Source of the DNA: G963662605 sp963667005
Lineage (GTDB): Bacteria; Bacteroidota; Ignavibacteria; Ignavibacteriales; Ignavibacteriaceae
Length of the DNA: 64,000 nt
Direction of reading: 5' to 3'
Assembly (NCBI GenBank): GCA_963667005.1
Contig: OY762937.1
Location: forward strand, 2,604,001-2,668,000
The position numbers were made by a program, and so were the translations under genes. The first letter of the stretch is position 1; every line of letters begins with the position of its first letter. The notes under the pieces are model-generated. The model was not told the origin of the DNA. It saw only the letters and a list, made by a program, of their open reading frames with translations, and searched no databases. Below, piece by piece: positions 44,102 through 53,821 of this stretch.

Positions 44102-46399
44102 ATGAAAAATACAACTAAATACATATTGTTCTTTTTGATAACTTGTTCAGCTCTCGGCTTTGCTCAGGTGCGTGAATATCAAATACATAAAAGAGGCATG
44201 CTCTGGCAGACAGTTTTTAATACCGGTGAACTCGGACGTGCATGGATGACCGGTTCGGAAGGAAACACAACAACGGTGCCGCTTATGGAATGGCCGTCAC
44301 GCTCAGCTTCTGTTTTGAACGGAATTGAGTATAGCGGACAGCACAACAGCATCGGAGCCGGTCTCTTAATAGCAGGGAATATAGACAGCCTTCCGGGGCA
44401 GGCGAACCGTTTATTTGCTCACTGTGGTGGTGTCGGTGCCGGATCTCCCGAAATGGCTTTCGGAAGATGGAGTTTCCCTTATTTTATAGATAAAAAAGAA
44501 AATTATCCGGTTTTGAGCGATGGCTCCTTGAACCCAGCGTATGACCCCAATGAGGCAGAGGAAGTTATTGTTGCATCATGGGCAACCAACCTCGGTATCA
44601 AAGTCATCAGAACCTCCCGTGCGTGGAGTTTTCCAGATTATGATGATCTGATTATCTATGAATATACCTTTGTATATAACGGTGATACTGATGGAAACGA
44701 AAAAACGATTGAGATGACCAAAAAATTAAAGGATGTCGAATTCGTTTTTGTATATGGATTAGCACCTTCGATGTATGGATATCAGAGAAATTACAACGAA
44801 TGGAAATATGATGCCGGAATGTACAAAGGAGACCAGGACATGTATTGGGACATGGACTATTGGTTAACCTTTAATCAGGATAGATGTAAACAATTAGATT
44901 GGAAATTTGCCGGCAAACCTGAACCGGATTCTGCCTTATTCCGCCTTAACGCAACCACCGGAGCAAACGGTGGAGGATTATTGAGCCCGCAAGACCCCGG
45001 TTTCTGTATACTGCAATTTGATACTCTTCACCTAACGGTATTTAGTCCCACAGATCCGAATGTGAATGAATCTGAATATAAAACTATGCTGGCAGCTCAT
45101 AAAGACTCAAAAGGAGCCTATTATGAGTTGAGCGGTAGCAACAGATTAAAACAGCCTTGGATCAACCGCTTGCAGACAGGTGATGTCAGTTCTACGAAAA
45201 TGCAAAATTCAGAGCTCCTCGCTACAGATAGAACTACTACTTACTACTCTTCTTCATCACCCGGTACAGTCGCTCCCGGCGCAACAGCCAACGCGAGATG
45301 GAATAAAGACTACTGGCGCGGCAGAGGTAAAAATCAGTACGGCAACACAAATATGGCCGTTAGAAAAAATATTAATTTTGGTCCTTATACTTTGAACCTT
45401 GGCGATACCGTACACTTTGCAATTGCTGAAGTTGTCGGTTATGGTGCAGATCCTGTTAAAGCTGTTGAAGGCGGCCGAGACAGTGCTACAGGTAAGAGCA
45501 GTTATCAATGGAATAAAGTGCCATCATGGAATCGTCCAGCATACTCGTATGATAAAGCACACAATCCCGTTAAAATGACAGATAATTATCTAAAAGATTA
45601 CGGCTATCCGGATTATGTAAATTCTAATGTGCATTTTGTCCAACAAGTTGCTCACAAAGCATTCGAGGCTTACTTGGGTCTTGATTCAGCCGGTGTTTAT
45701 GCTAAACTTCCATTGCATCCTGACGAACTGCCTTCAAAAGGTAGTTACAAAATCTCAATACCATGTCCGGCTCCTGCAATTACGGTTACAAATACAGATA
45801 CCGGTGCTGTTATTCTCAAATGGAACAGAGCTGCCGAATCATTTTCCAGTCCTCGTTTAACAGGCGTATTAACTAATTATAAAGTATATCGTGCTACAGT
45901 TGGCATGGGCCCATGGAAATTATTAGCGACAATTCCGGTGGGCACTTCATTGGATAGCGTGGGAAACTACTTAGTCAAGGACGATGATCAAAGCTTCCAG
46001 ATAGGTGATTATGGTTATTATGCCGTTACATCAGTGGATGACAAAGGGCACGAAAGCGGGAAGACTAATATAACCCATTTCAAGAAAAATTTACGTGCAG
46101 TTAAAAAACTCGGCAAGGTATATGCAACACCAAATCCATTTTTACTCAAATCCGGTTATGGTACCGGTACTGACGCTGACAGAATTACATTCTACGGACT
46201 TCCGAAAAAATGCACGATCCGCATATTCTCATTTGCGGGTAACCTTGTCGAAACTATTGAGCATGACGTTGACGAATTTACTGAAGACTATTGGCAGGTT
46301 ACCAAAAACGGACAGTCAATCGCTTCAGGAATATACTTCTTTGTAGTCAGTACACCGTCGGGCGATAAATATTCCGGTAAACTTTTGGTAATTAAGTAA
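44102..46399 (+). CDS. Secreted T9SS-tailed protein of unknown function, partner of the TonB receptor
   Basis: A 765-residue secreted protein with a signal peptide (YILFFLITCSALGFAQ). It begins 11 bases after the receptor stop. The bulk (residues ~20-560) is not recognised. It is rich in Trp, Tyr and Asp and contains stretches such as SRAWSFPDYDDLIIYEYTF. A fibronectin III-like module lies at about 575-670. The last ~90 residues fit a T9SS sorting domain (ATPNPFLL, ASGIYFFVVSTPSGDKYSG, closing LLVIK). It is probably displayed on the surface next to the receptor and may bind substrate, as SusD does in other systems. That role is inference from position. Confidence 0.7.
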   Translation: MKNTTKYILFFLITCSALGFAQVREYQIHKRGMLWQTVFNTGELGRAWMTGSEGNTTTVPLMEWPSRSASVLNGIEYSGQHNSIGAGLLIAGNIDSLPGQANRLFAHCGGVGAGSPEMAFGRWSFPYFIDKKENYPVLSDGSLNPAYDPNEAEEVIVASWATNLGIKVIRTSRAWSFPDYDDLIIYEYTFVYNGDTDGNEKTIEMTKKLKDVEFVFVYGLAPSMYGYQRNYNEWKYDAGMYKGDQDMYWDMDYWLTFNQDRCKQLDWKFAGKPEPDSALFRLNATTGANGGGLLSPQDPGFCILQFDTLHLTVFSPTDPNVNESEYKTMLAAHKDSKGAYYELSGSNRLKQPWINRLQTGDVSSTKMQNSELLATDRTTTYYSSSSPGTVAPGATANARWNKDYWRGRGKNQYGNTNMAVRKNINFGPYTLNLGDTVHFAIAEVVGYGADPVKAVEGGRDSATGKSSYQWNKVPSWNRPAYSYDKAHNPVKMTDNYLKDYGYPDYVNSNVHFVQQVAHKAFEAYLGLDSAGVYAKLPLHPDELPSKGSYKISIPCPAPAITVTNTDTGAVILKWNRAAESFSSPRLTGVLTNYKVYRATVGMGPWKLLATIPVGTSLDSVGNYLVKDDDQSFQIGDYGYYAVTSVDDKGHESGKTNITHFKKNLRAVKKLGKVYATPNPFLLKSGYGTGTDADRITFYGLPKKCTIRIFSFAGNLVETIEHDVDEFTEDYWQVTKNGQSIASGIYFFVVSTPSGDKYSGKLLVIK

Positions 46400-46420
46400 G
46401 ATATCGGAAAGAGGAAAAAA

Positions 46421-47398
46421 ATGAATACTATGAAAAAATTACTTCTCATGATTTTTATCTGCCTGCCGGTATCACTTTCAGCATTTGAAAAAACCGGTAC
46501 CACCTCACTGCAATTTCTCAGTGTAAGGCCTTCCGCACGTGCAGCATCATTAAGCGGTGCATATACTGCAGCAGTAGATAATTCTGATGCTTGCTTCTGG
46601 AATCCGGCAGCTTTAACAAAGATTTCAGATCAGGATGCCTCAGTGTCGTTTATTGATTACTTCTTAGATGTTAAAATGTACTCCTTTTCGTATGGAATGA
46701 CGACAACACATTATGGCTCGTTTGGAGTATTCGGATTATACTCAGATATCGGCGAAATTGAGGTTACTACTGTTGGGGCACGTGGTTTCTCTTCAGATAA
46801 GTCCAGTTATAATCCGGGATTAACAGGCGAAGTGATTCGTCCATTCCAGATGGTAGGTGGTTTATCTTACGGACTCGAGTTGACTAAAGCGTTCTCATTC
46901 GGGCTTTCTGCAAAATACGTCGAAGAGAACCTTGTGTATTACAAAGTACGTACCGTTGCTTTTGATGGCGGAATCCATTTCAAAACCGGATACCGTTCAA
47001 TCGAAATCGCTGCAGCTATTAAAAACTTTGGTTCAGATGTGAAGTTCATAGAGAACAAGTATCCGATACCTCAGACATTAAATATTGGCGTCTCAGCTTT
47101 TGTTTTAGGAGCCGCCGGCAATAATCTTTTTATGGATTCGGAAGATAATTCAGTTTTGTTCGAATACGACATTACCCAACTTCGTGATTTCGACCAGCAG
47201 CACGTTTTGGGTTTGGAGTATTCATTCAAAAATATGGTACAACTGCGCGCCGGTTATAAATTTAATGGCGATCAAGAGACCTACAGTCTCGGATGCGGTG
47301 TAAAATATCAGAATTTAAGATTTGATTATTCCTATAATCCATTTGGTGATTATCTCCCTGCAGTGCATCGTGTGTCTGTAGGTTTCGCAATACAATAA
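46421..47398 (+). CDS. PorV/UPF0164-like outer-membrane beta-barrel protein
   Basis: A 325-residue protein with a signal peptide (LLLMIFICLPVSLSA). The start of the mature part, FLSVRPSARAASLSGAYTA, followed by DACFWNPAALTKI, matches the PorV/PorQ/UPF0164 family of FadL-like barrels. In Bacteroidota, PorV takes part in T9SS cargo processing and attachment, while other members are of unknown use. It sits 21 bases after the T9SS-tailed protein gene. Here it may be a dedicated attachment or channel partner for the surface proteins of the same operon. Confidence 0.75.
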   Translation: MNTMKKLLLMIFICLPVSLSAFEKTGTTSLQFLSVRPSARAASLSGAYTAAVDNSDACFWNPAALTKISDQDASVSFIDYFLDVKMYSFSYGMTTTHYGSFGVFGLYSDIGEIEVTTVGARGFSSDKSSYNPGLTGEVIRPFQMVGGLSYGLELTKAFSFGLSAKYVEENLVYYKVRTVAFDGGIHFKTGYRSIEIAAAIKNFGSDVKFIENKYPIPQTLNIGVSAFVLGAAGNNLFMDSEDNSVLFEYDITQLRDFDQQHVLGLEYSFKNMVQLRAGYKFNGDQETYSLGCGVKYQNLRFDYSYNPFGDYLPAVHRVSVGFAIQ

Positions 47399-47426
47399 GA
47401 AAATTGTTTTCAATCAGGAAGCAGAT

Positions 47427-48938
47427 ATGAAAAAGAGTTTAAAAATATTTTATAATGGAATAATGATAATACTTCTGATTGCGGCTCAGAATCTGCAGGC
47501 GCAGCACCGGGGTGATCAATTCTCCTTTCAGGGTATTGACATGGTCGGTGACTTCGGCGTTCGCAGCAGCGGAATGGGAGGGGCATTTACGGCAATATCC
47601 GGTGATGTTTCCAGCCTATATTTCAATCCTGCAGGACTAGCCGATATTTCGAAAAATCAACTTTCTGTTGGTGGAAGCATGTACTCCCAGCTCTGGAGAG
47701 AGTGCCAGCAGTACAGGCCGACGAAGTATTTTTCATCCTTATCTTTGTACTTAGAAGAATTATACATTCCTCCGCATCAATCAGATACTTCATATTACAT
47801 TGATGGTAATGCCGTAAAAGACGTATCAGAAAAACCGTATAATATAAAAGACCCTAAATTGGGCACTGATCCATACACAAAAGCAGGTGAAAATTGGCAC
47901 CGGTATAGCCGCAATTATTCATTGAATAATGTCGCCTTAGCTGTCCCGCTGGATTTTGCAGTCAAAGATCTTGTAGCAGCGGTATCGTTTAATACTAATA
48001 AGTTATACGACTATGACAGAAATGATACATATCTTGATCCGCATCCAGGTGACACCTATTATGATGTTTTAACAACTGCGAATCAGTATCATCAGGAATA
48101 TATTCACTGGTATCGCTATAAGAGATTGCGTGAAGGCACAATGAGTTACCTTCATTTTGCTTTAGCATATCAGGTTATGGATAATTTGCAGGTTGGTGCA
48201 CGTGCAAAGGCTGTTTGGGGTAAAACAAATGATAATCTCGGTTTAAGTAAGCATGGTTCATTCTGGTTGTATGATCAGAATAATTTCGGATTCCGGTATG
48301 AGGATGGTCTTGATACAACATACGGCCAGTCGAAATATAACAGCCTAAACTTTTCGCTTGGTGTTCTTTATACGTTCAACAAATTTAAAATCGGTGGTCA
48401 AGTTACGCTTCCATACACGATGACCAGAAAATGGGATTATACTGATTCCTCAAAAAGCTGGTATGCTACTTCAAAAAGTATGTCTTCAGGTGAAGATAAG
48501 TTAAAAATGCCGGTTGGGTACTCATTCGGCATTAGTTATACTCCAAAGAATCAAATTACATTGTCCTTTGATTATGAAAAGATACCGTATGGAGAAGCTC
48601 AAAAAGTGATTGCACAAAAGAACGAGTACTATCAGGATCTTCTCAATCAGTACATCCTTCGTTTCGGATTAGAATATCGTCCGTACAAGTATCTATCATT
48701 GTCGGCGGGTTATAAAAATACATCTCAGATTTTTTCTCCAGATGGCGCTGCTGATCGCTCCAAGGGTCCGGTCGCGACAGGATATTCATGCGGTGCAGCT
48801 TATGTTTCTCCATATGGCAGACTTGACGTAACCTATACATACTCTACGCTTCGATATTACGATTCATACTATACAAATACGAATTACGCGGCTGAATTCA
48901 GCGGCAACATTATAGTCGGATATACAATCAATTTCTAA
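47427..48938 (+). CDS. Second PorV/OmpP1-like outer-membrane barrel protein
   Basis: A 503-residue protein with a signal peptide (IMIILLIAAQNLQAQ). The mature start, GDFGVRSSGMGGAFTAISG, followed by SSLYFNPAGLADI, is the same family signature as in the preceding gene, in a longer barrel. Many Tyr-rich strands follow and the C-terminus is NIIVGYTINF, a typical barrel end. It may be a hydrophobic-compound or oligosaccharide channel, or a T9SS accessory. The gene lies 28 bases after the first barrel, in the same operon. Confidence 0.7.
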   Translation: MKKSLKIFYNGIMIILLIAAQNLQAQHRGDQFSFQGIDMVGDFGVRSSGMGGAFTAISGDVSSLYFNPAGLADISKNQLSVGGSMYSQLWRECQQYRPTKYFSSLSLYLEELYIPPHQSDTSYYIDGNAVKDVSEKPYNIKDPKLGTDPYTKAGENWHRYSRNYSLNNVALAVPLDFAVKDLVAAVSFNTNKLYDYDRNDTYLDPHPGDTYYDVLTTANQYHQEYIHWYRYKRLREGTMSYLHFALAYQVMDNLQVGARAKAVWGKTNDNLGLSKHGSFWLYDQNNFGFRYEDGLDTTYGQSKYNSLNFSLGVLYTFNKFKIGGQVTLPYTMTRKWDYTDSSKSWYATSKSMSSGEDKLKMPVGYSFGISYTPKNQITLSFDYEKIPYGEAQKVIAQKNEYYQDLLNQYILRFGLEYRPYKYLSLSAGYKNTSQIFSPDGAADRSKGPVATGYSCGAAYVSPYGRLDVTYTYSTLRYYDSYYTNTNYAAEFSGNIIVGYTINF

Positions 48939-48970
48939 ACTAACTAATTAAATCTTTCTCAGGAGGTTCC

Positions 48971-50524
48971 ATGAAACTTTTTTCCAAAACATTTTTGGTG
49001 CTGTTTTTCGTCCTGCTTAGTGTGCATATCTTTGCAGGCGATGTGGCAAGCATCAAATCAGGTAACTGGAGTGATGTCACTACCTGGTCAACCGGTGCTA
49101 TTCCGGGCGCGAGTGATAATGTGTATATAACCGGTGGTACAACAGTCACTTACGATATGGATTCATCGGTTGTTGCTAATCTTTATGTCGGTTCGGATAC
49201 TTCAACTGTTGGTGCATGGAGGACATCCAATACCAAGGCAACAATTTTGAATGTTACAGGGAATATTAAAATTTTTGCTAATATGGGCTTTTTTACACAA
49301 ACGAGTACCACGTTATTTTCAATTCATAAAATCTACCTTCAGGGAAATATCGAAAATAATGGAACCAAATTTGACATGAGAAACGGTGCAGCTGCTCCTT
49401 CATGCCTGAACGTCATAAACTTTATTTTTTATGGTTCAACGAACAGTACGGTGAAAATGGGTACATACGGAACTACGAATAATGAGTTTAACGGTATTAC
49501 CATCAATAAGACAGGTGGCGCAAGAATCGTATTGCTCAGTGATATGGTATGCGCACAAGGTTCCTCAACCTATCCCAATCAAAGCCCATCTGTTCATTTC
49601 ACCGAGGGATGCATTCAAACAGATAAGAATGTATTCTATCATTTATCAACGACCTCAGCTGATATGGATACAGGAAAAGCAACAAGTTATGTTATGGGCA
49701 ATCTTGGTAGAGCAATGGGTGCATCAAGCGGTAAAACCAATACTTTTGCAGTTGGTGATGCAGGCGGTTATCGTCCAATCGTTATGAAATCATCAACCCC
49801 GGGTCTTGTAACCGGCCAAGCTACAATCGTTTCATGTATCTCTGGCAAAGCGAATACCGGCTCAAGCACATTCCCTGATGGACAGATTGATAAGGTTTCT
49901 GAAGTCAGATATTACAAAGTAGTTTATACGTATTTAATTAATACACCTCCTGATACAATGGGATTTGACAGTTTCCGCCCTTCTTATATGGCGGGAGATG
50001 GTATAGCCGACGGTAATCATGACATCCGCGTTGCTTATTCAACTGACGACAGAGCCACATGGAATACTCTACATGATAATTACCCTGATCAGACGATACT
50101 GCAGAGCTATCCTAAATATTATGGAAGTGATACGTTGGCTACCTCAATCGTCCTCAGAAAAGGTCTAAATAGTCTATATATCTCTTTTGCTCGATTAACA
50201 GGAACAACTACAAATACTTTGACATCTTCAACAGATGTAAGATTAGATGTTCCAAAAGCCAAATCATTCCTGATGGAACAGAACTATCCAAATCCGTTCA
50301 ACCCATCAACAACAATCCGTTACAGCATTCCCGAAAATTCATTTGTAACATTAAAAGTCTACAATGCTTTAGGAAAAGAAGTTTCGGTATTGGCGAATGA
50401 ATACAAATCTGCCGGATATTATCAGGCTTCGTTTAACGCAAGCGAACTTTCAAGTGGTATTTACTTCTATACATTGAATACAGGTAAATTCACTGAAACT
50501 CGCAAAATGATCTTAATGAAGTAA
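48971..50524 (+). CDS. Secreted T9SS-tailed beta-rich protein, unknown function
   Basis: A 517-residue secreted protein with an AGGAGG box ideally placed before the ATG at 48971. A signal peptide (VLFFVLLSVHIFAG) is followed by IKSGNWSDVTTWSTGAIPGA. That opening is shared by many surface proteins of this phylum and is also present, as VWSAGATWVGGVAPTSTDN, in the 1182-residue protein at 25324. A beta-solenoid-like region follows. The last ~85 residues are a T9SS sorting domain (NYPNPFNPSTTIRYSI, closing KMILMK). It is the last gene of the receptor operon. It may be a surface binding or adhesion protein. Confidence 0.75.
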   Translation: MKLFSKTFLVLFFVLLSVHIFAGDVASIKSGNWSDVTTWSTGAIPGASDNVYITGGTTVTYDMDSSVVANLYVGSDTSTVGAWRTSNTKATILNVTGNIKIFANMGFFTQTSTTLFSIHKIYLQGNIENNGTKFDMRNGAAAPSCLNVINFIFYGSTNSTVKMGTYGTTNNEFNGITINKTGGARIVLLSDMVCAQGSSTYPNQSPSVHFTEGCIQTDKNVFYHLSTTSADMDTGKATSYVMGNLGRAMGASSGKTNTFAVGDAGGYRPIVMKSSTPGLVTGQATIVSCISGKANTGSSTFPDGQIDKVSEVRYYKVVYTYLINTPPDTMGFDSFRPSYMAGDGIADGNHDIRVAYSTDDRATWNTLHDNYPDQTILQSYPKYYGSDTLATSIVLRKGLNSLYISFARLTGTTTNTLTSSTDVRLDVPKAKSFLMEQNYPNPFNPSTTIRYSIPENSFVTLKVYNALGKEVSVLANEYKSAGYYQASFNASELSSGIYFYTLNTGKFTETRKMILMK

Positions 50525-50592
50525 TAGTTTAGATTTAGTTCTTAAAGAATATTTCATCGTCGTCTTGGCAGGTGATTGATGAAACGCACTAA

Positions 50593-50618
50593 GCTGCAGG
50601 GTTGAAAAGCCCTGCAGC
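50593..50618. repeat. Intergenic hairpin between the two polysaccharide operons
   Basis: GCTGCAGGGTT pairs with AGCCCTGCAGC around a GAAA loop. There is no T-run on either side. It may be a weak terminator or an extragenic palindrome. Confidence 0.6.
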
Positions 50619-50681
50619 AATTTAAAATATGACGCAATTCCCACTGTTTCATAATTAGAATTTTGATTACAATTCCATCCT

Positions 50682-51908
50682 ATGAGAAAAGAAAGTGATA
50701 TGAGTTTTAGAATATCTACGTCTGTTATTGCAATTGCATTGATATTCCTTTCGGTAGCTAATTTTGCAAAAACCCCGCAAGGCAGATTTGTGTTTGTTAG
50801 CGCAGAAAAATTAAAAAGAGCCCATGAGTTATACACGACCGGAGACTATAAGAAAAATCCGGTTCTGAAAAAATTAGTCAAAGATTCTGAAAAATCGCTG
50901 AAGATAGATATAGTCACTATTTTGGATAAAAAAGAAGCCGGGCCGAGCGGGAATAAGCATGATTATTATTCATTGGCTAATTATTATTGGCCGAATCCTA
51001 ATACGCCTGATGGGCTTCCATATATCAAAAAGGATGGTGAAGTCAATCCCGATATATATGAATCAGGTGATAAGGAAGTATTCCCCAAAATGCTTAAAAC
51101 GACATTCAATCTTGGTGTGGGATATTATGTAACAGGGAAAGACGAGTACGCTGAACAGGGCATTAAGTGGTTGAGAACCTGGTTCGTGGATACCGCAACC
51201 ATGATGAACCCAAATTTTGAATACTCACAAATTATCCGGGGTAGTAAAAAGAAAAATTATTCTGGTATCATTGATGCCTGTGAAATTCCTAAGGTCCTGG
51301 ATGCGATTGCGATGTTATCCGGATCTGATTTAATGACAGATGAGTTAGACAAGAGTCTGAAAAAGTGGTTCGATTCATATCTGGACTGGCTGATGAACAG
51401 TGAAAACGGTAAAAGAGAAAGCAAGTCGGATAATAATCACGGAACCTGGTATGATCAGGGCGTTGCTGCTGTCGCATATTATGTTGGTAAGGATGATCTC
51501 GTAAAAAAGATATGCGAGAACGTAAAAACAAAAAGAATTCCCGAACAAATTAATGTTGATGGTTCACAGCCAAAGGAATTGGCGAGAACCAGGTCGTTGC
51601 ATTATTCATGCTATAATTTGGAAGCAATGGCGAAACTTGCAAGAATCGGTGATCGAGTGAAAGTCGATATTTGGGATTATACAACTCCTGACGGAAGAAG
51701 TCTTAAGAAAGCTTTGGACTACATAGTGCCATTTATTAAAGGTGATAAACAGTGGGAGAATAAGCAAATAACAGATTTTAAAATTAAATCATTTTTTGAC
51801 CTATTTGTTATGGCTTCGGATGCCTATCACGATGACGCATATGCTAATGCTGCGTTGAAGAGCCTTGGGAATGATGCTACATCCATGTCAGAGACTATCT
51901 TATACTGA
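50682..51908 (+). CDS. Alginate lyase family protein (PF05426-type), paralogue 1
   Basis: A 408-residue secreted (alpha/alpha) toroid lyase. A second ATG at 50700 gives a slightly shorter start and is also possible. The signal-like segment is SVIAIALIFLSVANFA. Conserved blocks are DYYSLANYYWPNPNTPDG, the catalytic Asn-His in NNHGTWYDQG (about 251-253), and RTRSLHYSCYNLEAM, which supplies the likely catalytic tyrosine. These fit the alginate_lyase Pfam family that includes PL5 and PL38 enzymes acting on mannuronate or glucuronate polymers. It opens the second operon. Its paralogue is at 53822. Confidence 0.85.
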   Translation: MRKESDMSFRISTSVIAIALIFLSVANFAKTPQGRFVFVSAEKLKRAHELYTTGDYKKNPVLKKLVKDSEKSLKIDIVTILDKKEAGPSGNKHDYYSLANYYWPNPNTPDGLPYIKKDGEVNPDIYESGDKEVFPKMLKTTFNLGVGYYVTGKDEYAEQGIKWLRTWFVDTATMMNPNFEYSQIIRGSKKKNYSGIIDACEIPKVLDAIAMLSGSDLMTDELDKSLKKWFDSYLDWLMNSENGKRESKSDNNHGTWYDQGVAAVAYYVGKDDLVKKICENVKTKRIPEQINVDGSQPKELARTRSLHYSCYNLEAMAKLARIGDRVKVDIWDYTTPDGRSLKKALDYIVPFIKGDKQWENKQITDFKIKSFFDLFVMASDAYHDDAYANAALKSLGNDATSMSETILY

Positions 51909-51925
51909 TCGATTAATAACAGCCG

Positions 51926-53797
51926 ATGAATCGTCAAACGCTATATATTGTACTATTACTTCTAAGTTTAAGCGCTGCAGGAGTAACTGCTCAGACATGG
52001 CAGTCTACACGGGTATTTTATGAAAACAACAAATTAAAATATGTCGCTGATACTGAGCAAAACGTTATCCCTGATTTCAGTTACGCAGGATATAAAAGAA
52101 GTGAAGCGCCAATCCCTGATATACCGGTTGTAAAAACTATATTCCCGGTTCCCGGCGATAATACCCAAAATATTCAGAATGCACTGGACTCAGTCAGTCT
52201 GCTACCTAAAAATGCGGACGGTTTTATTGGGACACTTTATTTAGCCCCCGGAGTGTACAATGTTTGGGGCTCAATATATCTCAAGTATTCGGGTATTGTA
52301 CTGCGAGGTGCTGGAGACGGTGAAGACACACTTACGAATACAATTATTTACGGAAGGGGTGACAGCACTCATCAGAGAAATCTGATAATCGCCGGTGGCA
52401 ATAAAAACTCTTTATGGAGAGATTCGATTTCCGGAACAAAGACAAACATCACAACTTCCTTTGTGCCAACAGGGACAAGAGTATTCCAAGTTGAAACTGC
52501 ATCCAGCTATTCAGTCGGAGACAATATTATCATATATCACCCTTGCACCGATGCCTGGCTGCAAGCGGTTAATTATGGCAGCTCGCATGATACCATTCAA
52601 TGGGAAGTTGGTGAACATCCCATAGTATATAACAGACGGATAGTAGCGATTAATGGAAATCAGATTACTATAGATGCTCCTGTCTTTAATCCATTGAATA
52701 AAGCTTTATCACAATCATACATTTACAAATACGGCAGAGCTAACCTCAAGACAAATATCGGAATAGAAGATATTCGGGTTGATATTGAAACTGCAGGCGG
52801 CGAGGATGAAGACCACATTTGGAGCGCAATTGAACTGGATCAGATAGAAGATTCCTGGGTGAGAAATTGTACCATGCTTCATTTCGGACAATCCGGGGTT
52901 ATCACGTGTACTGCTACAAGAATTACTGTTGATAGCTGCTTTGCGCTTGACCCGGTGAGTATAATAACCGGAGAGCGCCGGTATAATTTTAATACATACG
53001 CTGCTTCCCAATTGATTTTATTCTCAAATTGCACAGCTACGAACGGAAGGCATCATTATATATCCAACGGACATTCATATGCCTCAGGCAATGTTATATA
53101 CAACTGCAAATCCATAGGTATTTATAATGCCAGTGAAGGGCATAGACGTTGGAGTCAGGGATTTTTATTTGATAATCTGGTTGATTCCAGTCCAAATACT
53201 TCGTCATATATTCTGGGCTTATACAATCGCGGAAACTATGGTACGGCTCACGGATGGGCAATCACAAACTCTGTTGCATGGAATTGCAGAGCCGGCAGCA
53301 GGGATATAATCATTCAAAAGCCGCCGACGGGACAGAATTACGCGATTGGATGTTTCGGACGCAAAGTCTCAGGTGTTACTCCTCCGGCCCCATTTAAGGA
53401 AACCCCCGGGTTTATTGAAGGTACAAATACGGATAACCTGGTACCGCATTCTCTATACCTGGCTCAATTGCAGGAGAGACTGGGTATAACTCGTATGGCT
53501 GACTTGAACTCGAATAATGTAAAGGCTAAAGATGTTAAAATCATTGGAGCATATCCGAATCCTTTCAACCCGACAACCTCAATTGAATTCGAATTAGGCG
53601 CCAAAGCCGCTGTAAAAATTACAATCTATGATTCTCTCGGTAAAGAAGTGCAAATATTGTGCAGCGAGCAGAAGAATGCGGGGAAAAACAAAGTACAATG
53701 GAATCCTGCAATGTTGAATTTGCCAAGCGGTATATATTTTTGCCGCATTACTGCCGGTGTTTCTGTTTCTATGGTTAAGCTTATTTATCTGAAATAA
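51926..53797 (+). CDS. Right-handed beta-helix (pectate-lyase-like) secreted protein with T9SS tail
   Basis: A 623-residue secreted protein with a signal peptide (LYIVLLLLSLSAAGVTAQ). Residues about 60-520 look like a pectate-lyase-superfamily beta-helix: NTQNIQNALDSVSLL, GTLYLAPGVYNVWGSIYL, GIVLRGAGDGEDT, then repeated short strands with Asn turns (VRNCTMLHFGQSG, ISNGHSYASGNVIYN). The last ~85 residues are a T9SS sorting domain (AYPNPFNPTTSIEFEL, closing VKLIYLK). It is probably an extracellular lyase or binding protein for the same polymer as the two flanking alginate-lyase-like genes. No catalytic residues can be named with confidence. Confidence 0.78.
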   Translation: MNRQTLYIVLLLLSLSAAGVTAQTWQSTRVFYENNKLKYVADTEQNVIPDFSYAGYKRSEAPIPDIPVVKTIFPVPGDNTQNIQNALDSVSLLPKNADGFIGTLYLAPGVYNVWGSIYLKYSGIVLRGAGDGEDTLTNTIIYGRGDSTHQRNLIIAGGNKNSLWRDSISGTKTNITTSFVPTGTRVFQVETASSYSVGDNIIIYHPCTDAWLQAVNYGSSHDTIQWEVGEHPIVYNRRIVAINGNQITIDAPVFNPLNKALSQSYIYKYGRANLKTNIGIEDIRVDIETAGGEDEDHIWSAIELDQIEDSWVRNCTMLHFGQSGVITCTATRITVDSCFALDPVSIITGERRYNFNTYAASQLILFSNCTATNGRHHYISNGHSYASGNVIYNCKSIGIYNASEGHRRWSQGFLFDNLVDSSPNTSSYILGLYNRGNYGTAHGWAITNSVAWNCRAGSRDIIIQKPPTGQNYAIGCFGRKVSGVTPPAPFKETPGFIEGTNTDNLVPHSLYLAQLQERLGITRMADLNSNNVKAKDVKIIGAYPNPFNPTTSIEFELGAKAAVKITIYDSLGKEVQILCSEQKNAGKNKVQWNPAMLNLPSGIYFCRITAGVSVSMVKLIYLK

Positions 53798-53821
53798 TTA
53801 AATGATTTTGAGAATTTATTA

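Noticed and set aside
44102..46399. SusD homologue
   Set aside because: No lipobox and no TPR-like helical SusD pattern. The protein has a standard signal peptide, a beta-rich look and a T9SS-type tail.
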